A stretch of DNA of 64,000 nucleotides, taken from positions 310,001 to 374,000 of the forward strand of contig NZ_SDHY01000003.1 of NCBI RefSeq assembly GCF_004118285.1, read 5' to 3'. The notes beneath the pieces were generated by a model that saw nothing but the letters and a program-made list of their open reading frames with translations, was not told the origin of the DNA and made no database searches. Shown here piece by piece: positions 35,003-44,600 of this stretch (the first letter of the stretch is position 1; each line of letters opens with the position of its first letter). Both the position numbers and the translations under genes were made by a program. Source of the DNA: Aquirufa rosea. Its GTDB lineage: Bacteria; Bacteroidota; Bacteroidia; Cytophagales; Spirosomataceae.

Positions 35003-36316
35003 ATGAAAGGATATTTATTTTTATTTATCATTGTTTGGATTTCAGCTTGTCAATCTGGTAATCCTAATTACCAGCAAGAGGCAGCCAATCCTGAATTTTT
35101 AATTCGCTCAGAAGTCATGCTCACGGAGAGTATCATTCATGATATTTTCGCACCTCCAGTTTCTTCTAGGATTTATATGTATGCTAGTATTGCGGGTTAT
35201 GAGGCCGCATTGCATGGTAACAAGGGATATCGCTCACTGGTGGGGCAATTGAACGGTTTTGAAAAAGTAGCTCAGCCTAATCCAGGTGAAGAATATTGTT
35301 TTCCTGTGGCATCAGTCAGAGCTTATTTGGCAGTAGGTAAAAAATTGACATTTGCTCAAGAACTTTATGCGGAATTTGATAAAAAACTAGAGGCGGATTA
35401 TAAGAAAATTGGTATACCCCAAGATGTGTATGAGCGCTCTATTGCATTCGGTGATTCTGTAGCTGAGTCCATTATGAAATATGCAGCTAAAGATAATTAT
35501 AAACAAACACGAGGATTTAGGTTTACAGTTACTAATGCCCCGGGGACTTGGACTCCAACGCCACCGGCATACATTGATGCCGTGGAACCTTACTGGACGA
35601 AAATAAGACCAGCCGCACTAGATTCTTCTTCCCAATTTCGCGCACCAGTTCCTAGTCATTTCGATTTAACACCCGGAAGTCCATATCATAAGGAAGTGAT
35701 GCAAGTTTATGAAACAGTCAAAAATTTGACCAACGAGCAGCGGGACATTGCTAATTTCTGGGATTGCAATCCATTTAAAATGAATATAACAGGGCATGCC
35801 ATGTTTGCGACCAAAAAAATGTCGCCAGGTGGACATTGGTTGGGTATAGCGGGACAAGTATCAAGACAGCTAAAGAAGAATTACATAGAAACTGCTGAGG
35901 CTTTTGCCTTGACGTCCATTGCTATTTTTGATGGATTTATTTCTTGTTGGGATGAAAAATATCGTTCCATTAGAATTCGTCCTGAGACGGTTATCAATGC
36001 ATCCATCGATAAAACTTGGATGCCTGTTTTACAGACACCTCCCTTTCCAGAATATACCTCAGGTCATAGTACCATTTCTAGATCAGCTGCAGTTGTTTTA
36101 ACGAAGTTGTTTGGAGAAAATGTTGCTTTTAATGACTCTACAGAAATTCCTTATGGCCTTCCTCCAAGGAAATTCAATTCCTTCATTCAGGCATCTGATG
36201 AGGCTTCTATTAGTCGACTTTATGGAGGAATCCATTTCTGGCCCGCTTTGGATGAGGGAGCGAAGCAGGGGCAAAAAGTGGCGGATTGGTTGACTCAAAA
36301 AGTTAAGACTCGCTAA
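35003..36316 (+). CDS. Vanadium-dependent haloperoxidase-like lipoprotein (PAP2 superfamily)
   Basis: Protein of 437 residues with a lipoprotein signal (LFLFIIVWISACQSG; lipid on the Cys). The vanadate/phosphate site is spread over KYRSIRIRPETV, EYTSGHSTISRSAA (SGHS) and SRLYGGIHFWPALDEG (R and His ligand), as in vanadium haloperoxidases and PAP2 phosphatases. It could oxidise halides or act as a phosphatase; the sequence alone does not separate the two, though the all-helical layout without membrane helices favours the VHPO branch. It overlaps the truncated haemoglobin start by one base. Confidence 0.85.
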   Translation: MKGYLFLFIIVWISACQSGNPNYQQEAANPEFLIRSEVMLTESIIHDIFAPPVSSRIYMYASIAGYEAALHGNKGYRSLVGQLNGFEKVAQPNPGEEYCFPVASVRAYLAVGKKLTFAQELYAEFDKKLEADYKKIGIPQDVYERSIAFGDSVAESIMKYAAKDNYKQTRGFRFTVTNAPGTWTPTPPAYIDAVEPYWTKIRPAALDSSSQFRAPVPSHFDLTPGSPYHKEVMQVYETVKNLTNEQRDIANFWDCNPFKMNITGHAMFATKKMSPGGHWLGIAGQVSRQLKKNYIETAEAFALTSIAIFDGFISCWDEKYRSIRIRPETVINASIDKTWMPVLQTPPFPEYTSGHSTISRSAAVVLTKLFGENVAFNDSTEIPYGLPPRKFNSFIQASDEASISRLYGGIHFWPALDEGAKQGQKVADWLTQKVKTR

Positions 36317-36705
36317 TGAAAAGGGATATAACTTCCAAGGCAGATATTGAAGTTTTTGTTGATGCATTTTATAAAAGTATGACCTCAGATGATTTGGTGG
36401 GTCATATATTTTTGGATGTCATGAAAGTGGACTGGGATCATCACCTACCTAAAATGTACGATTTTTGGGAAATGCTCTTATTGGATGGGCATTCCTATCG
36501 TGGTGCACCCATGCAACCACATTTAATGGTAAATCAAGTTATCCCCTTGTCTAAAGCCCATTTCGAACATTGGATTAGCTTGTTTACCCAAACCATTGAT
36601 TCCTTATTCGAAGGGCCTAAAGCGGAAGAAGCTAAGACGAAGGCATTTAATATAGCTCAAACCTGGGCTTATAAATTTGACTACTTAAACAAGTTGGAGA
36701 AATAA
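36316..36705 (+). CDS. Group III truncated haemoglobin
   Basis: Protein of 129 residues matching group 3 truncated globins: IEVFVDAFYKSMTSDDLVGHIF (helix A/B, start cut), WDHHLPKMYDFWEMLLLDGHSY, and the proximal-histidine helix PLSKAHFEHWISLF. It binds oxygen, NO or peroxide-type ligands in the cytosol. TAATG couples it to the haloperoxidase gene (ATG begins on the last base of the stop). A pairing with a peroxide-using enzyme hints at oxidative or nitrosative chemistry, but this is inference. Confidence 0.88.
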   Translation: MKRDITSKADIEVFVDAFYKSMTSDDLVGHIFLDVMKVDWDHHLPKMYDFWEMLLLDGHSYRGAPMQPHLMVNQVIPLSKAHFEHWISLFTQTIDSLFEGPKAEEAKTKAFNIAQTWAYKFDYLNKLEK

Positions 36706-36755
36706 TCAAATTATCAACTTGCTGCGGTGTAAAATCGAAATTTTTTATTTGCTTG

Positions 36756-36796
36756 AACAACGTTGACAAGGTTTAAAACCTTGTCAACGTTGTTTT
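36756..36796. terminator. Perfect 19-bp hairpin, bidirectional terminator or dispersed repeat
   Basis: The arms at 36756-36774 (AACAACGTTGACAAGGTTT) and 36776-36794 are exact reverse complements around a single A, ending in a run of Ts on both strands. It lies between convergent genes (truncated haemoglobin and the NagX-like gene). Its length and exactness exceed a normal terminator, so a repetitive palindromic element is possible. Confidence 0.75.
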
Positions 36797-36811
36797 TGGT
36801 CAATGGGTAAG

Positions 36812-37897
36812 CTACAAGGAAATGTAGATTTTATGCTTATCCAGCCAAACAGCAATGCCTCCAATCAGTCCTAACACGACGAGGGAATTAACCAATTCGG
36901 CCCAATTTTCAGTGATGTGCAATTTTTCCATAAAGCCTCCAACAAATACAAAGGATGCTTTATTGAGCCATTGTGGACCTACAGATTCAAAGAACAAATA
37001 AATAAAAATAGAGTTTTTCCCAAAGGATAAAATATATTTCGGCGCAGGTAAAATGGGCTTGCTTCTTTCCCAGTTTAGATAAAATGCAGCCATCATCAAA
37101 GATATCCAGCCTCCAGAGGCTAATGTGAAGGAGAGGGTAGCAGTTCTTTTTATGATGGGAATCCCAGCAAAATCTAATCCATAGCCCACTAAAAGCCCTA
37201 ATATTCCCAATCCAATGAAGGTGCGTAGCACGTTCGTGGGTGATGTACTTCTATGAATGATTCTTCCCATTAATGCTCCCCAAATGGTATGCGCCGCTGT
37301 GGGAATACAATTGATGGCAATCCAATGCCCACCGCTTAATTTTCCCATTAAAAACATGTCCATGTAAGAACCAAAGTTTTTATCCGGTGTATAAGGTTCG
37401 TTATATCCTGGAATGTCACTAAATACATATAAACTATGAGAAAGTAATAATAGTAACAGGGAAGCGGCGATTTGTAGAGGAATGGAGAACCGTAATAAGA
37501 AAAAGGCAATAATGGTGGTAACGGATAATTGAGTCAGTACATTCCATAATTCAAAAACCAACCTTTCTTTGCCAAGGCAATGAAGTCCTGTACCAAATAA
37601 AAATAACAATAAGGATCTTTTTAAAACCTTTGGCCATAATGTGCCATATGTTTCACCGTTATCCAATCTTTTATAAGTTGAAAAATAGAGAGCGGCACCC
37701 GCAATCATCATAAAACCTGGTTGAATTAAATCCCAAAAATGTAATCCCTGCCATTTGACATGAAAAAATTGGGAGATAATGAAATTGTCAGGAAATAAAT
37801 TGTCCAAATTATGGTACAAATCAGTACTTTCCGCGGCAAGTAGAAAGAGAATAAAGCCTCGAAAATAATCGACAGATGGTATGCGCTTGGTGATCAT
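36812..37897 (-). CDS. NagX/HGSNAT-like multipass membrane acyltransferase-type protein (DUF5009-like)
   Basis: Integral membrane protein of 361 residues with about ten hydrophobic helices. The opening RIPSVDYFRGFILFLLAAEST and WDLIQPGFMMIAGAALYFS are typical of the heparan-alpha-glucosaminide N-acetyltransferase/DUF5009 family, which is found with glycan-use genes in Bacteroidota. HGSNAT-type enzymes move an acetyl group across the membrane onto a glucosamine. No glycan locus is next to it here. It is divergent from the GHMP kinase gene. Confidence 0.8.
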   Translation of the reverse strand: MITKRIPSVDYFRGFILFLLAAESTDLYHNLDNLFPDNFIISQFFHVKWQGLHFWDLIQPGFMMIAGAALYFSTYKRLDNGETYGTLWPKVLKRSLLLFLFGTGLHCLGKERLVFELWNVLTQLSVTTIIAFFLLRFSIPLQIAASLLLLLLSHSLYVFSDIPGYNEPYTPDKNFGSYMDMFLMGKLSGGHWIAINCIPTAAHTIWGALMGRIIHRSTSPTNVLRTFIGLGILGLLVGYGLDFAGIPIIKRTATLSFTLASGGWISLMMAAFYLNWERSKPILPAPKYILSFGKNSIFIYLFFESVGPQWLNKASFVFVGGFMEKLHITENWAELVNSLVVLGLIGGIAVWLDKHKIYISL

Positions 37898-37948
37898 CGA
37901 TGATATTTAAGTGTTTCAAAGGTAAGGTATTTTTTTAAATCTAATTTG

Positions 37949-37956
37949 TACTTTTG
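37949..37956 (+). promoter_or_regulatory. Candidate -7 element for the GHMP kinase gene
   Basis: TACTTTTG matches TAnnTTTG, 19 bases before the ATG at 37976. It lies inside the longer frame that begins at 37946, so it supports the shorter start. Confidence 0.45.
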
Positions 37957-37975
37957 TTTTACTTTAAATTTTAGC

Positions 37976-39052
37976 ATGATTGTTTCTACCCCAGGTCGAA
38001 TTTGTTTATTTGGCGAGCATCAAGATTACTTAGGTTTACCCGTTATTGCCGCGGCCATTTCTAAAAGAATACAGATGAAAGGTCAGTTTCGGGCCGATAA
38101 AAAGGTTCGCTTTTCATTACCGGATGTTCAAGCTGTGGAGGAATTTGATTTGGATTTTCCTTTAGAATATACCAAAGAAAGAGACTATTTTAAAAGTGTC
38201 TGCAATGTGTTGCATCGGAATGGCTATGCCCTTGGTAAAGGTTTGGAGATAGAAGTGAAAGGAAATATTCCAATCAATTCGGGAACATCTAGTTCTTCTG
38301 CTATGGTTGTTTCCTGGGTAAAGTTTCTAAGTGAAATGTACCAAATGCACCTCAGTCAAAAGGAAGTTGGAGAGATTACCTATGAAGCTGAGGTGCTAGA
38401 ATTTACTGAGCCAGGTGGTATGATGGATCAATACTCCACGGCGGTGGGGAATGTGATATTTTTACAAAGTAGACCTAAAATTTCTATAGAAACCTATGCC
38501 AGAGAATTGGGAACGTTTGTTTTAGGAGATTCTTTGGAGGCCAAGGATACTTTGAAAATTTTGGCGCATGTCAAGTTTGGAATGTTGAGTGGCCTAGATA
38601 AAATTAAAAAGATTAACCCAAGTTTTGATTTAGAAAAGGCAAGCCTAGAAGATTGTTTACCTTATCAATCCAGCATAAATGAAGCCGAGTGGATTTTACT
38701 TCAAGCCAATATTTCCGATCGGGATATATTGTTAGAGGCGAAAGCCATGTTTGAAGGAAAGCAAACCTGGAGTGATGAAAAATTGGGAGATTTACTAAAC
38801 CAACATCAGTTAAACCTAAGAGAGCACAAAAAAATCTCCACATCAAAAATAGATCGCATGATTCAAGCTTCCTTGGAAGCGGGTGCTTTGGGAGCGAAAA
38901 TTAATGGCTCTGGCGGAGGTGGTTGCATGTTTGCTTATGTGCCCAATAACCCTGAAAAAGTGGTTGCCGCCATTGAGAAAGAAGGGGGAAAAGCCTACAT
39001 CATTCGAGTGGATGAGGGGACAAAAGTTGAAAAAGAAAGTTTGTTTTATTAA
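37976..39052 (+). CDS. GHMP family sugar kinase (galactokinase-like)
   Basis: Protein of 358 residues. The opening STPGRICLFGEHQDYLGLPV resembles the galactokinase signature PGRxxLxGEHxDY. The ATP loop of the GHMP family is NSGTSSSSAMVVSW (about 100-113), and the third motif is GALGAKINGSGGGGCMFAY near the C-terminus. It phosphorylates a sugar or a sugar derivative at an anomeric or other hydroxyl. The gene is 8 bases from a nucleotidyltransferase gene, a pairing typical of nucleotide-sugar salvage. The exact sugar is unknown. Start 37976 was chosen because it follows the candidate promoter. Confidence 0.85.
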   Translation: MIVSTPGRICLFGEHQDYLGLPVIAAAISKRIQMKGQFRADKKVRFSLPDVQAVEEFDLDFPLEYTKERDYFKSVCNVLHRNGYALGKGLEIEVKGNIPINSGTSSSSAMVVSWVKFLSEMYQMHLSQKEVGEITYEAEVLEFTEPGGMMDQYSTAVGNVIFLQSRPKISIETYARELGTFVLGDSLEAKDTLKILAHVKFGMLSGLDKIKKINPSFDLEKASLEDCLPYQSSINEAEWILLQANISDRDILLEAKAMFEGKQTWSDEKLGDLLNQHQLNLREHKKISTSKIDRMIQASLEAGALGAKINGSGGGGCMFAYVPNNPEKVVAAIEKEGGKAYIIRVDEGTKVEKESLFY

Positions 39053-39060
39053 TACCAGAC

Positions 39061-39927
39061 ATGAAAAAAAGATTATTGATTTTAGCGGGTGGAATGGCTT
39101 CTCGTATGAAGAAGGCCTTGTCAGAAGGAAGTGATTTAGATCCTAATTTGGTAGCTCAAGCTAATTCTGTTACTAAAGGAATGATTCAAGTCGGGAAAAA
39201 TGGAAAAACCCTAATTGACTACCAATTATACAATGCTCATCTAGCAGGAATAGAGGAAGTGATGCTTTTGTTGCATCCAACAGATCAAGTAACGCAAGAA
39301 TATTGTGAAGATTTAATGTCTAGAGATGCTTGCTGGGGGATGAAAATTGTTTTTGCCCGTCAGCAAATACCTGCGGATCGTGAGAAACCTGCTGGCACAG
39401 CTGATGCCGTTTACCAAGCTTTAATGCAGCATGAAGATTGGCAAAAAGGTAGAGTGATTGTGTGTAATTCCGATAATCTATATTCTGTGAATGCGCTCAA
39501 GACACTTTGGGCTACTGAACATGAACAAGCTTTGATTTCATATCACCGGGATAGCCTATTATACCCAGCTGAACGAATATCTGCTTTTGCTCTAATCCGC
39601 ACGGATGCGGAAGGCTATTTGTTGGAAATCATTGAAAAACCTACAGCTCAGCAGGCGGAGGAATTGATGGCTCAGCTAGGAAGACTAGGTGTGAGTATGA
39701 ATATATTTGTGTTTGAAGCTTCTACTTTTTTACCCTACTTAGCCAAAACGCCCTTTCACCCTGTGCGTAATGAAAAAGAATTACCAACTTCAGTCGCTCT
39801 GTTTGGGGAAGGTACTGGAAGAGGTTTTTACGCCATTCCATTAGCTGAAAACGTTCCCGATCTAACTTCTAAAGAGGATATATTAGTGATGCAAAAGTAT
39901 TTGGAAGATACTTATGGGGATTTTTAA
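39061..39927 (+). CDS. Sugar nucleotidyltransferase-like protein
   Basis: Protein of 288 residues with the nucleotidyltransferase fold: LLILAGGMASRMKKAL at the N-terminus (an LxAGGxxxR-type phosphate loop), KGMIQVGKNGKTLIDYQL, the acidic VIVCNSDNLYS (metal site) and LEIIEKPTAQQA. It would join a sugar 1-phosphate to a nucleotide. It follows the GHMP kinase gene closely, and the two steps (kinase then pyrophosphorylase) make an NDP-sugar. No specific substrate is recognisable. A 160-base gap leads to the GntP permease. Confidence 0.83.
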   Translation: MKKRLLILAGGMASRMKKALSEGSDLDPNLVAQANSVTKGMIQVGKNGKTLIDYQLYNAHLAGIEEVMLLLHPTDQVTQEYCEDLMSRDACWGMKIVFARQQIPADREKPAGTADAVYQALMQHEDWQKGRVIVCNSDNLYSVNALKTLWATEHEQALISYHRDSLLYPAERISAFALIRTDAEGYLLEIIEKPTAQQAEELMAQLGRLGVSMNIFVFEASTFLPYLAKTPFHPVRNEKELPTSVALFGEGTGRGFYAIPLAENVPDLTSKEDILVMQKYLEDTYGDF

Positions 39928-40087
39928 TGGAATTTAAAAGCTGTAGAGATTAATCAAACCTGCTTTTGTTTCCATGATTTTCTTCCTTTTACTAAAATAT
40001 TTCAAAATAAATGGAGTAATTTAAAGAAAAAATGTGCTTTTGCTAATAAATTAAAACACTCAGTTTCCCTCAATTTATCCTTTACTC

Positions 40088-41401
40088 ATGACCATCGCCA
40101 TTGTAATCTTGTGTATTTGCCTGCTCGTTTTTTTGATAACCTATCAAAAGGTAAATGCCTTTATTGCGTTTTTGATCATAAGTCTAACGACAGGTTATTT
40201 ATTAGGCTTGCCGTTGGGGGATTTAGCCAAATCAGTTCAGAAAGGAATAGGAGATACCTTGGGATCTTTGGTCACTATCATTGTATTGGGAGCCATGCTG
40301 GGTAAACTGGTCGCGAGTAGTGGGGCAGCTCAACAAATCTCTGGAAGTTTGATTCAGGCATTTGGTCAAAAAAATATGGCATGGGGGTTGATGTTAACGG
40401 GTTTTATCATTGGTATTCCTTTGTTTTATAATGTGGGTTTTGTGTTGATGATACCTTTGATTTTTTCATTGGTTCATCAGTTTAAATTGCATCCATTGAT
40501 GACGGGTATTCCTATGATGGCTTCCCTGTCAGTAGCGCATGGCTTTTTGCCACCTCACCCGTCGCCGGCTGCCCTAGTGGCTCAGTTTAATGCGAATATG
40601 GGTACTACTCTTTTTTATGGCATCATCGTATCCATTCCAGCCATCATCTGTGCGGGTCCTATTTTTTCCAAGACTTTAACGAATATGCCTATTCGTTCAT
40701 TGAAGGCGTTTCAAGGGGATGAAATTCCAGCCTCTCAATTACCCAGTAGGACATCCAGTTTTATTACGGCATTATTTCCCGTCTTTTTATTGGTATTGAC
40801 GACTTTGGCTGATATAAAAATGGATAAGAATTCAGCATGGACTCCCTGGATTCATTTAATAGCCGACCCTTCCATGGTCATGTTAATTGCCATCTGTGTG
40901 GCAACCTATACCCTAGGTTTACGAATGGGGAAAAAAATGGAAGAAATTATGCACATTTATACAGATGCGGTAAAGGATGTGGCCATGATTTTATTGATTA
41001 TTGCTGGGGCGGGATCATTGAAAGAAGTTTTGTTAGTTTCTGGCGTTAGTAAAGAAATTGCAGGCTATTTGCAGACTTTACCTTTTCCTCCTTTGGTATT
41101 GGGTTGGTTGATGGCAGCCATTATTCGCGTTTGTGTAGGTTCTGCCACCATTGCAGGATTGACAGCCGCTGGTATGATTTATCCTATTGTCTCCACGGGA
41201 CTTGTTAATCCCAATCTCATGGTATTGAGTATAGGTGCTGGGAGTTTAATGTTTTCGCATGTCAATGATACCGGCTTTTGGTTATTTAAAGAGTACTTTA
41301 ATTTGTCTGTGAAAGAAACCATTCGTTCTTGGTCACTTATGGAAAGTATTGTATCTATCGTAGGCCTACTAGGTGTGCTTGTGGTGGATCAGTTTATTTA
41401 A
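40088..41401 (+). CDS. GntP family permease (gluconate-type transporter)
   Basis: Polytopic membrane protein of 437 residues. It shows the GntP family features: KSVQKGIGDTLGSLVTIIVLGAMLG (start cut), GIPLFYNVGFVLMIPLIF, LSVAHGFLPPHPSPAALV and VGSATIAGLTAAG near the end, with SHVNDTGFWLFKEYF just before the C-terminus. Members carry gluconate or related sugar acids with protons. It lies downstream of the kinase and nucleotidyltransferase genes on the same strand and may feed their substrate, but the 160-base gap leaves co-transcription unproven. Confidence 0.9.
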   Translation: MTIAIVILCICLLVFLITYQKVNAFIAFLIISLTTGYLLGLPLGDLAKSVQKGIGDTLGSLVTIIVLGAMLGKLVASSGAAQQISGSLIQAFGQKNMAWGLMLTGFIIGIPLFYNVGFVLMIPLIFSLVHQFKLHPLMTGIPMMASLSVAHGFLPPHPSPAALVAQFNANMGTTLFYGIIVSIPAIICAGPIFSKTLTNMPIRSLKAFQGDEIPASQLPSRTSSFITALFPVFLLVLTTLADIKMDKNSAWTPWIHLIADPSMVMLIAICVATYTLGLRMGKKMEEIMHIYTDAVKDVAMILLIIAGAGSLKEVLLVSGVSKEIAGYLQTLPFPPLVLGWLMAAIIRVCVGSATIAGLTAAGMIYPIVSTGLVNPNLMVLSIGAGSLMFSHVNDTGFWLFKEYFNLSVKETIRSWSLMESIVSIVGLLGVLVVDQFI

Positions 41402-41609
41402 TGGTTGAGTCATTATTTTTTTAAGAAAAAGTTGACTTTATTCAATTTCTCTAGGAAAAATTCAATATCAAATTTTGCTAATTTGTGCATTTAGGCATTT
41501 TTTCGCCTGTGAGCTTGTCTTTATACATAATTTTCTTTGGTATCTATTGGAAAATTTATAATTTGCCAAAGTTTTCAAATTATTTTTTCATTAAATAAAC
41601 TAAGTCAAT

Positions 41610-44600
41610 ATGAAAAAACTCTTACTAGTGATGGCACTAGTGGCGACTGCATTCAGTACGTTGCTAGCCCAATCAAGGGTGGTTACCGGTAAGGTGACTG
41701 CTTCAGAGGATGGCGCTGCGCTTCCGGGCGTAAGTGTTAGCCTTAAAGGTACCTCGCGTGGTGTTACCACCGCAGCTGATGGTTCGTACAAAATCAGTGT
41801 AGACAACGGAGCAGCTCTTCAGTTCTCTTTTGTGGGTTACAAAGCTCAAACAATCAATGTAGGAAGCCAAAGCACAATCAACGTTGTGTTAGCAGCCGAT
41901 GCAGCTGAATTGAGTGAGGTTGTTGTAACTGCCTTGGGTTTGACACGTACCAAAAACTCTTTGCCTTATGCTGCACAGCAAGTAAAAGGAGACGAGTTAA
42001 CTCGTGTTAGATCAGGTAATGCATTTTCTGCTTTATCTGGTAAAGTAGCAGGTCTTCAAATTATTCAGGGTAATGCGATTGGTGGTTCCACTAACGTGGT
42101 TATTCGTGGTAACAAGTCCTTGACTGGTAACAACCAAGCTTTATTTGTAGTAGATGGTGTACCTGTAGATAACTCTGTTAAGAACACTTCTAATCAGCAA
42201 ACTGGACGTGGTGGTTATGACTACGGTAACGCTGCTGCGGATATCAACCCAGATGATATCGAGTCTATGACTGTATTGAAAGGTGCTGCTGCAACGGCTC
42301 TTTACGGTTCTCGTGCTTCTAACGGTGTAATCATGATTACTACTAAGAAAGCGAAAAAAGGTTTAGGTTTGACAGTTAATGCTGGTTTAACGGTAGGAAC
42401 TATTGATAAATCAACATTTGCTACTTACCAAAACCAATATGGCGCGGGTTATTCAGATCCATACCAAAAAGATGGTTTCTTGTATTTCGATGCTAACGGT
42501 GATGGTACTAAGGATTTAGTTATCAATACAGCAGAGGATGCTTCCTATGGAACTAAATTTAATCCTTCATTGATGGTTTATCATTGGGATTCATTTGATC
42601 CTGCAGGTCCAAATTACTTAAAGGCTAAGCCTTATGTAGCGGCTGCTAATACTCCAGTGAAGTTTTATGAGACAGCTATTTCCAACAACATTAACGTTCA
42701 ATTGGATGGAGCTACCGATCAAGGAACTTTCAAGTTAGGATTTACTCGTAACGATGAGCGTGGTACTTTACCTAACTCAAGCGTGATCAAGAACATCATG
42801 AACTTAGCTGGTTCATACAATATCTCGAAGAAAGTAACAGCATCTGCTGCAGCTAACTTCTCAGTAATTGATGGTAAAGGTCGTTATGGTTCTGGTTATA
42901 GTGGATTGAACGTGAACCAAAACTTCCGTCAGTGGTACCAAACTAACGTAGATATCTTAGAGCAAAAAGAAGCTTATTTCAGAAATCAACAAAACGTAAC
43001 TTGGAACTGGTCTGATCCTTCAAGTGCTGCTGGTTTGAAACCAATTTATACAGACAACTACTACTGGACTCGTTATCAAAACTACCAGAACGATACTCGT
43101 TCTCGTATTTTTGGTAATGCCATGTTGAACTACAAAGCTGCTGACTTCTTGAATTTCATGGGTCGTGTGACAATTGATACGTACAATGAATTCCAAGAGG
43201 AGCGCATTGCAGTAGGTAGCCAAGGTGTTCCCGCTTACAGCCGTTTCGATCGTACTTTCCAAGAGCTTAACTACGATTTGATGGGTAACTTTGACAAGGA
43301 AATCCTTTCAGGTTTAAATATGAAAGCCTTAGCTGGTTTGAACTTGCGTAAATCTTATGTTCGTTCTATTTCTGCTGCTACTAATGGTGGTTTGATCGTA
43401 CCAGGTTTATACTCTATCGCTAACTCTAGAGGTACTGTATCAGCTCCTTCAGAAAACTATAACCCACGTGAGGTATTTGGTGTATTCGGAGGTTTGACCT
43501 TTACTTACAAGGATTTCTTAACTTTAGATGGAACTATCCGTCAGGATAAGTCTTCCACTTTGCCAGTTGCTAACAATGCTTATTTATACTACGCTGGATC
43601 AGCTAGCTGGTTATTCTCTCACCACATTGAAGACCTTCCATGGTTGACTTCTGGTAAATTGAGATTGAACTACGCAACTGTAGGTAATGATGCTCCTTGG
43701 GGATCTATCAAGAACGTATATGACAAACCAGATCCATTTGGTTCGACTATCTTGTTCTCAGCTCCTTCTACTCAAAACAACCCATTCTTGAAGCCTGAGC
43801 AAACTCAGTCTAAAGAGATCGGTTTAGAGATGGCTTTCTTGCAAAATCGTTTAGGTTTTGACTTTACTTATTACCACACGAATACTTTAGATCAAATCTT
43901 ACCTGCTTCAGTTTCTTCTGCAACTGGTTTCTCTAGTACATTCGTAAACGCTGGTAATATTGAAAACAAAGGTTTCGAGGTTAGTTTATATGCTACTCCA
44001 ATCAAAACACCTGATTTCTCTTGGAATGTAAATGTGAACTGGACTAAGAATAACAGCTTAGTATTGAGTTTATACAACGATAGCAAAAACTTGCAATTGG
44101 CTACTTTCCAAGGTGGTGTTAGTTTAAATGCTACAGTAGGTCAGCCTTACGGTATCTTACAAGGAAAGACTTGGAAGACTTTGAATGGTCAAAAATTAGT
44201 GAAGGCAAATGGACGTTATGACATTACTTCTACTACTACTAACAATATCGGTAATGTAAATCCAGATTGGATAGGAGGTATCAATAACTCATTCAAATAT
44301 AAGAATGTAACATTGAACTTCTTAATCGACATGAAGCGTGGTGGTAGCGTATTTTCATTGGATCAATACTACGGACAAGCAACAGGTGTATATCCTGAGT
44401 CAGTTGTGTTGAATGATAAAGGAAATCCTTCTCGTTCGCCAATTGCTGAAGGTGGTGGTGTGATTATGCCAGGTGTTTTAGCTGATGGTTCTGTTAACAC
44501 AATCCGTGTAGAGAACGATTACGGTACATTTGGTTATGCACAGAATCCAGCAGCTGCATTCGTATACGATGCTAGTTATATCAAATTAAGAGAGGCAAAC

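Noticed and set aside
36756-36796. CRISPR-like or tRNA-like structure
   Set aside because: There is only one palindrome with no spacers or repeats and no tRNA signature; it is a terminator or dispersed palindrome.
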